Part shown: piece after piece, positions 1 to 9,863 of the stretch
Numbering within the stretch: position 1 is the first letter of the stretch
How the letters are laid out: each line of letters opens with the position of its first letter
Source of the DNA: Noviherbaspirillum suwonense
Lineage (GTDB): Bacteria > Pseudomonadota > Gammaproteobacteria > Burkholderiales > Burkholderiaceae_D
NCBI RefSeq assembly: GCF_900182955.1
Contig: NZ_FXUL01000002.1
Location: forward strand, 248,001-312,000
Direction: 5' to 3'
Length of the DNA: 64,000 bases
Notes under the pieces: generated by a model
Seen by the model: only the letters and a program-made list of their open reading frames with translations
The model's database searches: none
What the model was told of the DNA's origin: nothing
Made by a program: the position numbers and the translations under genes

Positions 1-379
1 ACCGGCCAATCAACCACCATCGCCTGTTCGCGACGAATGGCGTAATGCGCTTGCGCTTGTTGCACCCTACAAGTTGCGGTGACGAATCGGAAGCATCGAT
101 CTCGCCCGGTTCACCGCGAACTGGAAATGGCATTACTCCTTCCGGCTGCCCCTGATGGCAATACAAGCCCACGTGCCGAATTGCCGCCCTTGATCTCTCC
201 CGCACGATCGTTGTGCGTACCATCCTAAAAACCGCCTGATTGATCGCAATCGTCCCCGGCTACCGCATTTCTTTACGCCGCTGCAAGTCTGTTGCTAGGA
301 TCGACCTGGCGATCAGACCTAAAACAAGATTTCGCAGAGCGAAACATACGTTCCATCACCGTGAACTCAGGAGACATCA
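1..379. other. Intergenic leader with no recognised gene
   Basis: No open frame here has a recognisable product, and the frames starting near 240 are shadows of the carboxylesterase. The last 20 bases hold its ribosome binding site (AGGAGA at about 369). The stretch at about 36-76 resembles the degenerate intergenic repeats common in this group, but no second copy is visible in the window. Confidence 0.4.
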
Positions 380-2026
380 ATGCAGCGTCAACCCCGATCG
401 AATTATTCCCGCCTGCCAGGGCTGTTTGCGCTGGCAGGACTTGCCGTCCTGTCCGCCTGCGGCGGCGGCAACGGCAACGATGACAATGGCGGCGGCCAGG
501 CAGCGCCGGCCGTCGCCGCCACGACCGCCGGCCAGGTGCAGGCCGTGGACCGGCTCGGCATGCGCAGCTACTTCGGCATCCCGTTCGCCGCGCCGCCGGT
601 CGGCAATATGCGCTGGCTGCCGCCGGCGGCGGCGCAGCCGTGGACCGCGCCGCTGGCGAAAACCCAGTCGAATGCGCCCTGCCTGCAGACCAGCAGCAGC
701 GCCTTCCGCCTGCCCAACGGCCAGGAAGACTGCCTCTACCTCGACGTCCATGCGCCGGCAAGCGGCGCAGGCCCCTTCCCCGTCATGGTCTGGATCCACG
801 GCGGCGCCTTCAACACAGGCGGCACGGTGACCTATGCCGATCCGTCGCCGCTGGTCGGCAAGGGCGTCATTGTCGTCAATATCGCTTACCGGATGGGCGC
901 AATGGGCTTCCTGGGCCATCCGTCGCTGCGCGCCGCCGACGGCAGCGTCGGCAACTACGGCATCATGGACCAGCAGGCGGCGCTGCGCTGGGTGCAGGAC
1001 AATATCGCGTCCTTCGGCGGCAACCGGGCCAATGTCACCATCTTCGGCGAATCCGCCGGCGGCTTCAGCGTGATGACGCACCTGGCGTCGCCGCTGTCGA
1101 AAGGACTGTTCAGCAAGGCCATCGTCGAGAGCGGCGGCTATGGCTTCGACCGGCAGCTGACGCAGGCGCAGCTCGAGACGCAGAGCACCGCGGTCGTCAA
1201 CAGCGCGCTGGCCGCGGCAGGCGTGGCCTGCGCCACGGTGGACGCGGCCTGCCTGCGCGGGCTGCCGGCGGACGTGGTCAACAACCAGCTGGCTGCCGCC
1301 TTCACGGCCGCGAATTCGAGCCCGGTGCCATCGGTCGACGGCAAGGTGCTGCCGAAGACGATCAAGAACACCTTCATTGCCGGCGAGAACAACAAGGTGC
1401 CGCTGGTGAACGGCTCGAACCGCGACGAATGGTCGCTGTTCGTCGCCTCCCGCGAACTGCTGGCCGGGCCGCTGACCGCGGCGCAGTACCCGTCCTACCT
1501 GCAGACCTCGCTTGGCCTGCCGCCGACGCTTGCCGCGTTCTACCCGCTGGCAGACTACGGCACGAACCCGGCGCAGCAGCCCAGCCTCGGCGCAACCGCG
1601 GCCGGCACCGACCTGCTGTTCTCCTGCCCGGGCCTCAATGCATCGAAGCGGGTGCTGGCGCAGGGTTCGCCGATCTACATGTACGAGTTCCGCGACCGCA
1701 CCGCGATCCCGTCCATCGGGCGCAACACGGTCAGCTTCAACCAGGGCGCGGGCCACTCGTACGAACTGCAGTACCTGTTCAACCTGCGTGACCTGGAAAC
1801 GGCCGAGCACCGCGACCTGCAGACCGCGATGTCCCGCTACTGGACCAACTTCGCGCGCACCGGCAACCCGAACGAGGGCGATCAGGTTGCCGTCAGCTGG
1901 CCGGCATTCAGCGGTCCGTCGAAGGTCCTGGGCCTGGATGTCGGCTCCGCCGGCGGCATCAGGGAGCTGAACACCTTCGAGGCCGACCACAAGTGCAACA
2001 CGGCCTGGGCGGCGCTGACGTTCTGA
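380..2026 (+). CDS. Carboxylesterase type B, predicted lipoprotein
   Basis: This is an alpha/beta-hydrolase of the carboxylesterase type B / para-nitrobenzyl esterase family, which hydrolyses carboxylic esters. The 548-residue length is normal for the family. The N-terminus has a hydrophobic segment ending in the lipobox LSAC (Cys27) followed by a Gly/Asn/Asp-rich linker, so an exported lipid-anchored enzyme is predicted. The oxyanion-hole motif HGGAF is at 140-144, the nucleophile lies in GESAGG (Ser225), and the likely triad partners are Glu350 in NGSNRDEW and His459 in GAGHSYEL. The start follows an AGGAGA ribosome site. The gene stands alone and ends 24 bp before a strong inverted repeat. 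The natural ester substrate cannot be read from sequence. Confidence 0.93.
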   Translation: MQRQPRSNYSRLPGLFALAGLAVLSACGGGNGNDDNGGGQAAPAVAATTAGQVQAVDRLGMRSYFGIPFAAPPVGNMRWLPPAAAQPWTAPLAKTQSNAPCLQTSSSAFRLPNGQEDCLYLDVHAPASGAGPFPVMVWIHGGAFNTGGTVTYADPSPLVGKGVIVVNIAYRMGAMGFLGHPSLRAADGSVGNYGIMDQQAALRWVQDNIASFGGNRANVTIFGESAGGFSVMTHLASPLSKGLFSKAIVESGGYGFDRQLTQAQLETQSTAVVNSALAAAGVACATVDAACLRGLPADVVNNQLAAAFTAANSSPVPSVDGKVLPKTIKNTFIAGENNKVPLVNGSNRDEWSLFVASRELLAGPLTAAQYPSYLQTSLGLPPTLAAFYPLADYGTNPAQQPSLGATAAGTDLLFSCPGLNASKRVLAQGSPIYMYEFRDRTAIPSIGRNTVSFNQGAGHSYELQYLFNLRDLETAEHRDLQTAMSRYWTNFARTGNPNEGDQVAVSWPAFSGPSKVLGLDVGSAGGIRELNTFEADHKCNTAWAALTF

Positions 2027-2050
2027 TCCCCTGACCGGGGTCGCCACGAT

Positions 2051-2085
2051 GCGGGATGGCATGCGCGAACGGCATGCCATCCCGC
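2051..2085 (+). terminator. 13-bp perfect inverted repeat after the carboxylesterase
   Basis: GCGGGATGGCATG (2051-2063) pairs perfectly with CATGCCATCCCGC (2073-2085) around a 9-base loop. It begins 24 bp after the stop codon. No T-run follows, so it is either a non-canonical terminator, an mRNA 3' stabiliser or a protein site. Confidence 0.55.
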
Positions 2086-2266
2086 AGCCGTATCCGGCCC
2101 ATCCCCGGGAATTCCGGCGTCTTTCCGGTAAGGAGCCGAATCCCGTCAATGCGCCGCGGCCGATGTTGGCCGACACTAGAACATATTCGCCCTGACTCGC
2201 TTGCCGACGCCGGCCCCGGCCGAAGTCCGCATGCCTGCAGTCGACCAACTCTCCAAGGAAAACAAT

Positions 2267-2602
2267 ATGGACACGAACGAATCCACGCCCGGCCCCAGCC
2301 AGTTCAACTACCCGGAGTCGATGAAGGTGTATGGCATGATCATCGACGACCGCATTTCCAGCCCTCTGGTGCGGGTCGGCCTGCGCGCGTTGCACGAGGT
2401 GGACGCCGACCTGCTGGTCTTCCTGTGCCTGGCGACCGACGACATCCGCGACCGCACCGACTGGGACGAACTGGTGCCGGAGATCCGCTTCCGCAATGGC
2501 CGCAGCGACTACGAGGTCAGGCTGGTCAGCAAGCACGAGGAACTGATGGACGCGTCGCTGAACATGCGCATCATCAGGCTGCCCGAGTACACCGTCATCT
2601 GA
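2267..2602 (+). CDS. Conserved-looking hypothetical protein, 111 aa
   Basis: I do not recognise a family. The protein is soluble, acidic and without a signal peptide or membrane segment. A repeated Asp-rich middle (LATDDIRDRTDWDELVPEI) is followed by a basic and hydrophobic C-terminus. The start at 2267 is preferred over 2201 because CAAGGAAAACAAT supplies a ribosome site 8-10 bases upstream and the first 22 codons of the longer version look like leader sequence. It converges on the c-subunit gene, with only 22 bp between the two stop codons. That gap holds a GC-rich hairpin (about 2613-2634) that probably terminates both genes. Confidence 0.7.
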   Translation: MDTNESTPGPSQFNYPESMKVYGMIIDDRISSPLVRVGLRALHEVDADLLVFLCLATDDIRDRTDWDELVPEIRFRNGRSDYEVRLVSKHEELMDASLNMRIIRLPEYTVI

Positions 2603-2624
2603 GCCCGCCCGGCGCCGGCCGGCA

Positions 2625-4312
<1,688 letters not shown>

Positions 4313-4554
4313 GGGAATGGTCGGGCTTTGTCTGCGGGTCGGCTGCGGCACAGGGGCTGCAGTGAAGGATGCGGTGCTGACTACTATAGTGCAGCGACAC
4401 GCCCGAAAAACGCCGTTGCGCCGGCAACCGTGTCGGCGCGCATCGGCCGCGTCAACAAACCATTCGTTTCCCGGCGTCTTCAGCCCATCGCACGGAACTT
4501 CCGCCGTTTGCTGCATCAGTACAGTATTCAGCGGAATACAGAAGAGGAATCAGC

Positions 4555-5565
4555 ATGGATGAGAATAATCCGAACCGCTCCAGGCGCATGGTGCTTGGCG
4601 GCATGGCCGGCGGCCTGCTTGCCGGCGCAGTCGCGCCCGCGGTCGCGCAGTCCCCGGGCAATGGCATGGCTACGGCCGCCGCGGCGCCATTGACCAACCC
4701 GGTCAATGCCTACCCGCGTCCGCCATTCCCGTCCCAGCAGCAGCCGTGGCCGGGCCTGGCGAGCAGGATGAATCCGCGGCCCGACCATGGCGAGACCAGC
4801 TACAAGGGCTCGGGCCGGCTGCGCGGACGCAAGGCGCTGATCACCGGCGGCGACTCCGGCATCGGCCGGGCCGCCGCGATCGCCTATGCGCGCGAAGGCG
4901 CCGATGTCGCCATCAACTACCTGCCGGCGGAAGAGGAAGATGCACGGGAAGTGGCGGCGCTGATCCGGGCCGAGGGACGCAAGGCGGTGACCATACCCGG
5001 CGACATCAAGGACGAAGCGTTCTGCAAGCGCCTGGTCGAGGAGTCGGCGCGCCTGCTGGGCGGGCTCGACATCCTGGTCAACAATGCCGCGCGCCAGGTC
5101 TCGCAGGATTCCATTCTCGACATCACGACCGAGCAGTTCGACGAGACCTTCAAGACCAACGTGTATGCGATGTTCTGGATCACGAAGGCGGCCATACCGC
5201 TGATGAAACCCGGCGCCACCATCATCAACACCTCGTCGGTCAACGCCTACGACCCGAGCGAGAACATCATCGACTATGCATCGACCAAGGGCGCGATCAT
5301 GATTTTCACCAAGGGACTGGCAAAGCAGCTCGCGGCCAAGGGCATCCGCGTCAATGCGGTCGCGCCCGGACCGTTCTGGACGCCGCTGCAGGTGACCGGC
5401 GGCCAGCCGCCGGAAAAGCTGCCGTCCTTCGGCAAGGACACGCCGATGGGCCGTCCCGGCCAGCCCGCGGAACTGGCCGGCGTCTACGTGCTGCTGGCGT
5501 CGGCGGAGTCGAGCTTTGCGACGGGCCAGGTCTATGGCGCGGTGGGCGGGAATGGCGGACCCTGA
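4555..5565 (+). CDS. Tat-exported short-chain dehydrogenase/reductase
   Basis: This is an SDR of the roughly 300-residue YghA/YhdF (general stress protein 39-like) branch, which oxidises or reduces alcohols/carbonyls with NAD(P). The cofactor motif TGGDSGIG is at about 97-104, VNNAA near 175, catalytic Ser227/228, and YxxxK at Tyr241-Lys245. The N-terminus carries a twin-arginine signal (SRRMVLGG, Arg10-Arg11, then a hydrophobic stretch to AVAQ at about 31), so export of the folded, cofactor-loaded enzyme is predicted. That is unusual but known for this branch. GAGGAA precedes the start. The gene appears monocistronic and is followed by a 12-bp inverted repeat. The substrate is unknown. Confidence 0.92.
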   Translation: MDENNPNRSRRMVLGGMAGGLLAGAVAPAVAQSPGNGMATAAAAPLTNPVNAYPRPPFPSQQQPWPGLASRMNPRPDHGETSYKGSGRLRGRKALITGGDSGIGRAAAIAYAREGADVAINYLPAEEEDAREVAALIRAEGRKAVTIPGDIKDEAFCKRLVEESARLLGGLDILVNNAARQVSQDSILDITTEQFDETFKTNVYAMFWITKAAIPLMKPGATIINTSSVNAYDPSENIIDYASTKGAIMIFTKGLAKQLAAKGIRVNAVAPGPFWTPLQVTGGQPPEKLPSFGKDTPMGRPGQPAELAGVYVLLASAESSFATGQVYGAVGGNGGP

Positions 5566-5601
5566 ACCGCCCATGCCTTGATATGCTTGAGGCGACCGGC
5601 C

Positions 5602-5635
5602 ATATCCTGCGCCGGAAGAATGCGGCGCAGGATAT
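5602..5635 (+). terminator. 12-bp perfect inverted repeat after the SDR gene
   Basis: ATATCCTGCGCC (5602-5613) pairs with GGCGCAGGATAT (5624-5635) around a 10-base loop, 36 bp after the SDR stop. No clear T-run follows, so its terminator role is inferred from position and stem strength. Confidence 0.6.
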
Positions 5636-5666
5636 TCCGTGACTGATAGGGCAACCGGATAAATCG

Positions 5667-5927
5667 ATGGCAGCCATCATGAACCGTCTCCTTTCCTCGC
5701 TGGCGCTGGCAATGCTGCTCGCCGCCTGCGCGCAGGCGCCGCTGCACAGGCAGGACGCCGGCGCCGCCGAACTGGCCGCCGACACCGAGGGCTGCGCCGC
5801 CCTCGCAAGGACGCGCTTTCCAACCGGCGACCCCAGCATGTCCGACGCGGTCAGCCTGGAGATGGAACAGGCGATGCGCCGCCAGACCTTCGTCGGCAAG
5901 TGCCTGAACGGTAAGGGCTGGCGCTAG
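5667..5927 (+). CDS. Small lipoprotein, 86 aa
   Basis: A short signal peptide ends in the lipobox LAAC (Cys21). A mature part of about 65 residues follows, with two further cysteines (EGCAALAR and GKCLNGKGW) that could form a disulfide in the periplasm. No family is recognised. A second Met four codons in (5679) gives a cleaner signal peptide start and may be the true start; neither has a strong ribosome site. The gene is alone between the SDR terminator and a 310-bp gap. Confidence 0.65.
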   Translation: MAAIMNRLLSSLALAMLLAACAQAPLHRQDAGAAELAADTEGCAALARTRFPTGDPSMSDAVSLEMEQAMRRQTFVGKCLNGKGWR

Positions 5928-6237
5928 CCTCGCCCGGCTCAACGCGCTTTCGCCGCGCGGCTCCCACCTTCTCCCCCGGCCAGGATTTCCGGCCCGCCAT
6001 CCACCCCTTCCAGACCGCAAAAACCCCACCGGCAAGAGGGTATGGCCCGCGCCGCCGCCGCGCTACTATTTCAGTTCGCGGCGGGCAGGCATGGCATGCG
6101 CGAGGCATACGGGCCGCAGCGCCAGGACCGCACTCCGGGACCCTGCCCAATCCAGCACGGCATTACGCGATGCACGGGTATCACCCCGTGGAAGGTCGTC
6201 CGCGGGGCAATGCGCAGCAACCACCAAGGAGAACATC
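5928..6237. other. Intergenic region, no gene seen
   Basis: About 310 bp without a convincing frame. The final part is the leader of the GFA gene, with an AAGGAGA ribosome site at about 6226-6232. No terminator or operator was recognised. Confidence 0.4.
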
Positions 6238-6672
6238 ATGAGCGACACCAGTACCTATCAAGGCAGCTGCTTTTGCGGTGCAGTCACGTTCACGGTCGAG
6301 GGCGAACCGGTTGGCATGGGTTATTGTCATTGCGAATCCTGCCGGAGCTGGTCGGCGGGGCCGGTCAACGCATTCACGCTCTGGCAGCCCGGCGCGCTGC
6401 ACATTACCAGCGGCACCGACAACATCGGCAGCTATGCGAAGACGCCCAAAAGCGTACGCAAGTGGTGCCGTACATGCGGCGGCCATTTGTTCACCGATCA
6501 TCCGGGGATGGGGCTGACCGACATCTATGCCGCCAGCATTCCAACCTTTCCGTACAAGCCCGGCATCCATGTCCACTATGCCGAAACCAGGCTGCCGATG
6601 CGCGACGGCCTGCCCAAGATGAAGGACCTTCCGGCCGAGATGGGCGGCTCGGGCGTCACGATGGAGGAATGA
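6238..6672 (+). CDS. GFA (glutathione-dependent formaldehyde-activating type) family protein
   Basis: The 144-residue protein has the zinc-binding cysteine pattern of the GFA/CENP-V fold: CFC at 11-13, CHCESC at 30-35 and CRTC at 77-80. Family members bind two zinc ions. The founding member was described as joining formaldehyde to glutathione, but most homologues have no proven activity, so only the fold is assigned. The start follows a near-perfect AAGGAGA. The frame extends upstream to 6091 without a ribosome site. It stands alone, converging on the IclR gene. Confidence 0.9.
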   Translation: MSDTSTYQGSCFCGAVTFTVEGEPVGMGYCHCESCRSWSAGPVNAFTLWQPGALHITSGTDNIGSYAKTPKSVRKWCRTCGGHLFTDHPGMGLTDIYAASIPTFPYKPGIHVHYAETRLPMRDGLPKMKDLPAEMGGSGVTMEE

Positions 6673-6769
6673 GCCGGCTCGACGGTCCCATTCGGCAAGC
6701 GGACCGGATCGGCCCGCTTGATTTCCCGGCCTGAAGCCCCTGGCGGGCAAGGCCCCGCCGCTGCCGCCC

Positions 6770-7543
6770 TTACTGCCGCAGCAGCCGGGCGATGTCGGCG
6801 GCGGCGTCCTTCAGCATCGGCAGGATGTCGCCGACATGCTTCTCTGTCATCCGGGCCTGGGTGGTCGCGACGGTGACCGCCGCGATCGGCGTGCCGGTCA
6901 GGCTCCTGATCGGCAGGCCCACTGCGCTCACTCCCGGCACCGCCCGGTTCGCGATCCAGGCATAACCCTTGTCCCGCGCGCGGTCGACATGCTTGCGCAG
7001 CTCCGGCTCGTCGAGGTCGCCGTAGATGCTGAGCCGCGCGCCGACCGCATCGAAGATGCGCGCCACTTCCGGCTCCGGCAGGCAGCTCAGCAGCGCCAGC
7101 CCGCCGGCATTCACGCCAAGCGGCTGGCGGCTGCCGACCGGCACCGCCGGCGTCTGGATCGGATAGGTGCCCTGCACCCGGTTCAGGCAGACCGCATCGT
7201 TACCGCTGCGAACGAACAGGAAACTGGTGTCGCCGGTGCGCTCCGCGAGCTTGTGCAGCACCGGGCTGCAGATGTCGCCGAGGTTGAACTGGTGGGTAGA
7301 CGCCAGCCCGAGTTCGAACACCAGCGAACCCAGCGTGTACTGCCGCGTCACGGGGTCGCGCACCAGCATGCCCTCGCCCATCAGCGCCTTGAGCAGCCGG
7401 TGCGCGGTCGGCCGCTCGAGCTGCAGCGCCTGCGCCAGGTCCACCAGGCGCAGGCCGCCGGGCGCGCGCTCGGCGATCAGCTTCAGTGCACGGATGGCCC
7501 GCGTGATGGTTTGCGCGCCGGCTGGCGGCTTGGTCATATTCAT
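6770..7543 (-). CDS. IclR-family transcriptional regulator
   Basis: The 257-residue protein has an N-terminal winged helix (about 11-72, with LVDLAQALQLERPTAHRLLKAL as the recognition region) and a C-terminal IclR effector-binding domain (about 80-255). It is divergent from the deacetylase-asparaginase-MFS unit, with 203 bp between the starts. Two similar 16-base elements sit at 7551-7566, just upstream of its own start, and at 7668-7683 before the catabolic genes. Autoregulation and control of the neighbouring operon are therefore inferred. The effector is probably the imported compound or a breakdown product. Confidence 0.93.
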   Translation of the reverse strand: MNMTKPPAGAQTITRAIRALKLIAERAPGGLRLVDLAQALQLERPTAHRLLKALMGEGMLVRDPVTRQYTLGSLVFELGLASTHQFNLGDICSPVLHKLAERTGDTSFLFVRSGNDAVCLNRVQGTYPIQTPAVPVGSRQPLGVNAGGLALLSCLPEPEVARIFDAVGARLSIYGDLDEPELRKHVDRARDKGYAWIANRAVPGVSAVGLPIRSLTGTPIAAVTVATTQARMTEKHVGDILPMLKDAAADIARLLRQ

Positions 7544-7550
7544 CCAGTAA

Positions 7551-7566
7551 TTCCAAATAGTGAAAC
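7551..7566. promoter_or_regulatory. Putative IclR operator, copy 1
   Basis: TTCCAAATAGTGAAAC lies 8 bp upstream of the IclR start and matches copy 2 at 12 of 16 positions. Its distance from the start fits autorepression. The assignment to this regulator is inference. Confidence 0.45.
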
Positions 7567-7667
7567 TAAAAACATTCCATTTGACAGCGCTTCGCCCGGA
7601 AAAATAGCATGGTCTTCAATCAACGGTCCAGGTTGGCCTGCGAAAGACGCCAGACCGGGCACGAAAG

Positions 7668-7683
7668 TTCCATATAGTGGACA
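7668..7683. promoter_or_regulatory. Putative IclR operator, copy 2
   Basis: TTCCATATAGTGGACA, partly palindromic around its centre, lies 63 bp upstream of the deacetylase start. It is the closest relative of copy 1 in the divergent region, as expected for one regulator acting on both promoters. Confidence 0.45.
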
Positions 7684-7746
7684 TATCCGATACGCAAAGG
7701 CGATCGGCGCGCAAGCGATGCGCGTCGCGCCGCACAGGAGAACAGC

Positions 7747-8676
7747 ATGAACGAACAGGCGCAAGGGGCAGCCAGCCCTGGCCCCACCAGCCGCGACCGG
7801 CTGCCGTATGAACCGATCACCCAGCGCCGCCCATTCGTGCTGCCGGACAATGCGCGGGTGGCGGTCTGGACCATCGTCAACATCGAGAACTGGCTTCCCG
7901 AAAACCCGATGCCGCGCACGGTGCTGCCGCCGCCGATGGGCCAGCCGCTGCTGCCGGACGTGCCGAACTGGTGCTGGCACGAGTATGGAATGCGGGTCGG
8001 CTTCTGGCGCTTCCTCGACGCGCTCAAGTCCCGCAACCTCCGGGCGACGCTGGCGCTGAACGGCACCACCTGCGAGCAGTACGCGCCGGCCTGCCGCGCC
8101 GCGCTGGAGGCGGGCTGGGAATTCATGGGGCATGGCCATGTGCAGAAGCCGATGCACCGGGTCGAGGACCAGGCGGCGGCGATCAGGCAGACGATGGATG
8201 CGATCCGCGACTTCACCGGCAAGCCGCCGCGCGGCTGGGAAAGCCCGGGCCTGACCGAGACCGCCGAGACACTGGACCTGCTGGCCGAGGCCGGCATCGA
8301 GTATGTCGCCGACTGGGTGATGGACGACCAGCCGGTGCCGCTGCGCACACGCAGCGGCAGCATGGTGTCGGTGCCGTACACGGTGGAGATCAACGATGTC
8401 GTCATGTCGGCGATACAGCAGCAGCCGTCCGACGAGATCCTCCGCCGCGGGCGCGATCAGTTCGACCAGCTCTACAAGGAAGGCGCCAGCATCCCGCGCG
8501 TGATGGCGATCTCGATCCATCCCTACCTGACGGGCGTGCCGCACCGGATCAAGTACCTGGAGGCGCTGTACGACTACATCCTGTCGCATCCGGGCGTGGT
8601 GATGTGCACCGGCGAGGAAATCCTCGACCTGTACAACGCGCAGAATCCTGCCGCCGAACGGGCGTCGCATGGCTGA
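7747..8676 (+). CDS. Polysaccharide deacetylase-family (PuuE-like) amide hydrolase
   Basis: The 309-residue protein belongs to the NodB-fold carbohydrate esterase 4 superfamily, in the cytosolic branch that includes PuuE allantoinase. It has no signal peptide. A His cluster GHGHVQKPMH (His129, His131, His137), the arginine-region motif PRGWESPG (161-168) and a late HPY (SIHPYLTG) are the probable metal and catalytic positions. The context argues against cell-wall work: it overlaps an asparaginase gene by 8 bp and is followed by an MFS transporter under a divergent IclR regulator. A cyclic-amide or acyl-amide hydrolase in a catabolic path is the best inference. The substrate is unknown. Confidence 0.85.
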   Translation: MNEQAQGAASPGPTSRDRLPYEPITQRRPFVLPDNARVAVWTIVNIENWLPENPMPRTVLPPPMGQPLLPDVPNWCWHEYGMRVGFWRFLDALKSRNLRATLALNGTTCEQYAPACRAALEAGWEFMGHGHVQKPMHRVEDQAAAIRQTMDAIRDFTGKPPRGWESPGLTETAETLDLLAEAGIEYVADWVMDDQPVPLRTRSGSMVSVPYTVEINDVVMSAIQQQPSDEILRRGRDQFDQLYKEGASIPRVMAISIHPYLTGVPHRIKYLEALYDYILSHPGVVMCTGEEILDLYNAQNPAAERASHG

Positions 8677-9715
8677 CGCCGTCAACCTGCGGCAGCCGGC
8701 GGCGGGCCGGCGCGTGCTGCTGGTCTCCACCGGCGGCACCATCACGATGACCGCGGCGGCCAGCGGCGGCATCGCGCCGACGCTGACCGGCGAGGACCTG
8801 GTGCGGGCCGTGCCCGAACTGGCGGGCGCTGCCACGGTCGACGTGCATTCGTATTCGACCAAGCCGGGCGCGTCGCTGACGCTGGAAGACCTGGTGCGCA
8901 TCGCCGAACTGATCGACCTGCGCCTGGCCGATGGCTATGCCGGCGCGGTCGTCGTGCAGGGCACCGACACGATAGAGGAAACCGCGTTCGTGCTCGACAT
9001 GCTGGTGGCGTCGGAGCGGCCCGTCGTGGTCACCGGCGCGATGCGCGGAGCTGCTGCGCCGGGCGCGGACGGGCCGGCCAACCTGCTGGCCGCGGCCACC
9101 GTCGCCGCCAGTCCGCTGGCGGGCGGCCTGGGCACCGTCGTCGTGCTCAATGACGAGGTGCATGCGGCGCGTCACGTGCAGAAGTCGCATACGTCGGCGC
9201 CGTCCGCGTTTGCCTCGCCGGGCAGCGGCCCGGTCGGCCATGTCATCGAAGGCCGGCTGCACCTGTATGCGCGGCTGCCGCGGCTGGCCGCGCTGCCGCG
9301 CCCGGCGATCGGCGCAATCGAAGGCGCACCGGTTGCGCTGATCAGGGTCGCGCTCGGCGACGACGGGCGGCTGCTCGGCGCGCTGCCGGGGCTGGGCTAC
9401 CGCGGCGCAGTTATCGAAGGCATGGGCGCGGGCCACCTGCCGGCCGGGCTGGCCGAACTGCTTGGCACGCTGGCCGGGGCAATGCCGGTCGTGCTGGCGA
9501 CCCGCGTCGCCGCCGGCCCGGTGTTCCAGGGCACCTATGGATTTCCCGGCTCGGAAATGGACCTGATCGCGCGCGGCGCGATCCCCGGCGGCTATTACGC
9601 GGGCGGCAAGGCCTGCCTGCTGTTGCGGCTGCTGCTGGCTGCCGGCCTGGTTGGCGAGCCGTTGAAGGCGGCCTACATCGCGCGCTGCAACGGCATGTTG
9701 TTCGACGCCGGCTGA
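8669..9715 (+). CDS. L-asparaginase/glutaminase family amidohydrolase
   Basis: The 348-residue protein has both threonine motifs of the bacterial asparaginase family: STGGTITM (nucleophile region around Thr24) and QGTDTIEET (97-105, Thr99-Asp100). The family lysine lies in HVQKSHTSAP. There is no signal peptide, so a cytoplasmic enzyme is expected. The start overlaps the deacetylase by 8 bp, implying translational coupling. In this setting it may remove ammonia from an amide intermediate such as a maleamate- or succinamate-like acid rather than from asparagine; that is inference. Confidence 0.9.
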   Translation: MADAVNLRQPAAGRRVLLVSTGGTITMTAAASGGIAPTLTGEDLVRAVPELAGAATVDVHSYSTKPGASLTLEDLVRIAELIDLRLADGYAGAVVVQGTDTIEETAFVLDMLVASERPVVVTGAMRGAAAPGADGPANLLAAATVAASPLAGGLGTVVVLNDEVHAARHVQKSHTSAPSAFASPGSGPVGHVIEGRLHLYARLPRLAALPRPAIGAIEGAPVALIRVALGDDGRLLGALPGLGYRGAVIEGMGAGHLPAGLAELLGTLAGAMPVVLATRVAAGPVFQGTYGFPGSEMDLIARGAIPGGYYAGGKACLLLRLLLAAGLVGEPLKAAYIARCNGMLFDAG

Positions 9716-9820
9716 GCCGGCCGGCGGAATGCATGCGGTCCCTTGTCCGCCCGCAGCGATGTTTATACATGCATGGATGAACGCATAAGCACACGCACCG
9801 ATTCACGCAGCGACCTATCG

Positions 9821-9836
9821 TGCCGGCATGCCGGCA
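9821..9836. repeat. 16-bp perfect palindrome upstream of the MFS gene
   Basis: TGCCGGCATGCCGGCA is its own reverse complement and lies 27 bp before the MFS start. It could be an operator, or an RNA hairpin in the 138-bp asparaginase-MFS gap. Confidence 0.4.
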
Positions 9837-9863
9837 TTCACCGAATAATGGAGGATGAATAGA

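Noticed and set aside
36-76. Possible dispersed repeat or transposon remnant near the left edge
   Set aside because: The sequence looks familiar as an intergenic repeat type, but there is no second copy, terminal inverted repeat or transposase in the window.
8669-9715. Assigning the asparaginase as a periplasmic type II enzyme
   Set aside because: There is no signal peptide, and the start overlaps the deacetylase gene. A cytoplasmic catabolic role fits better.
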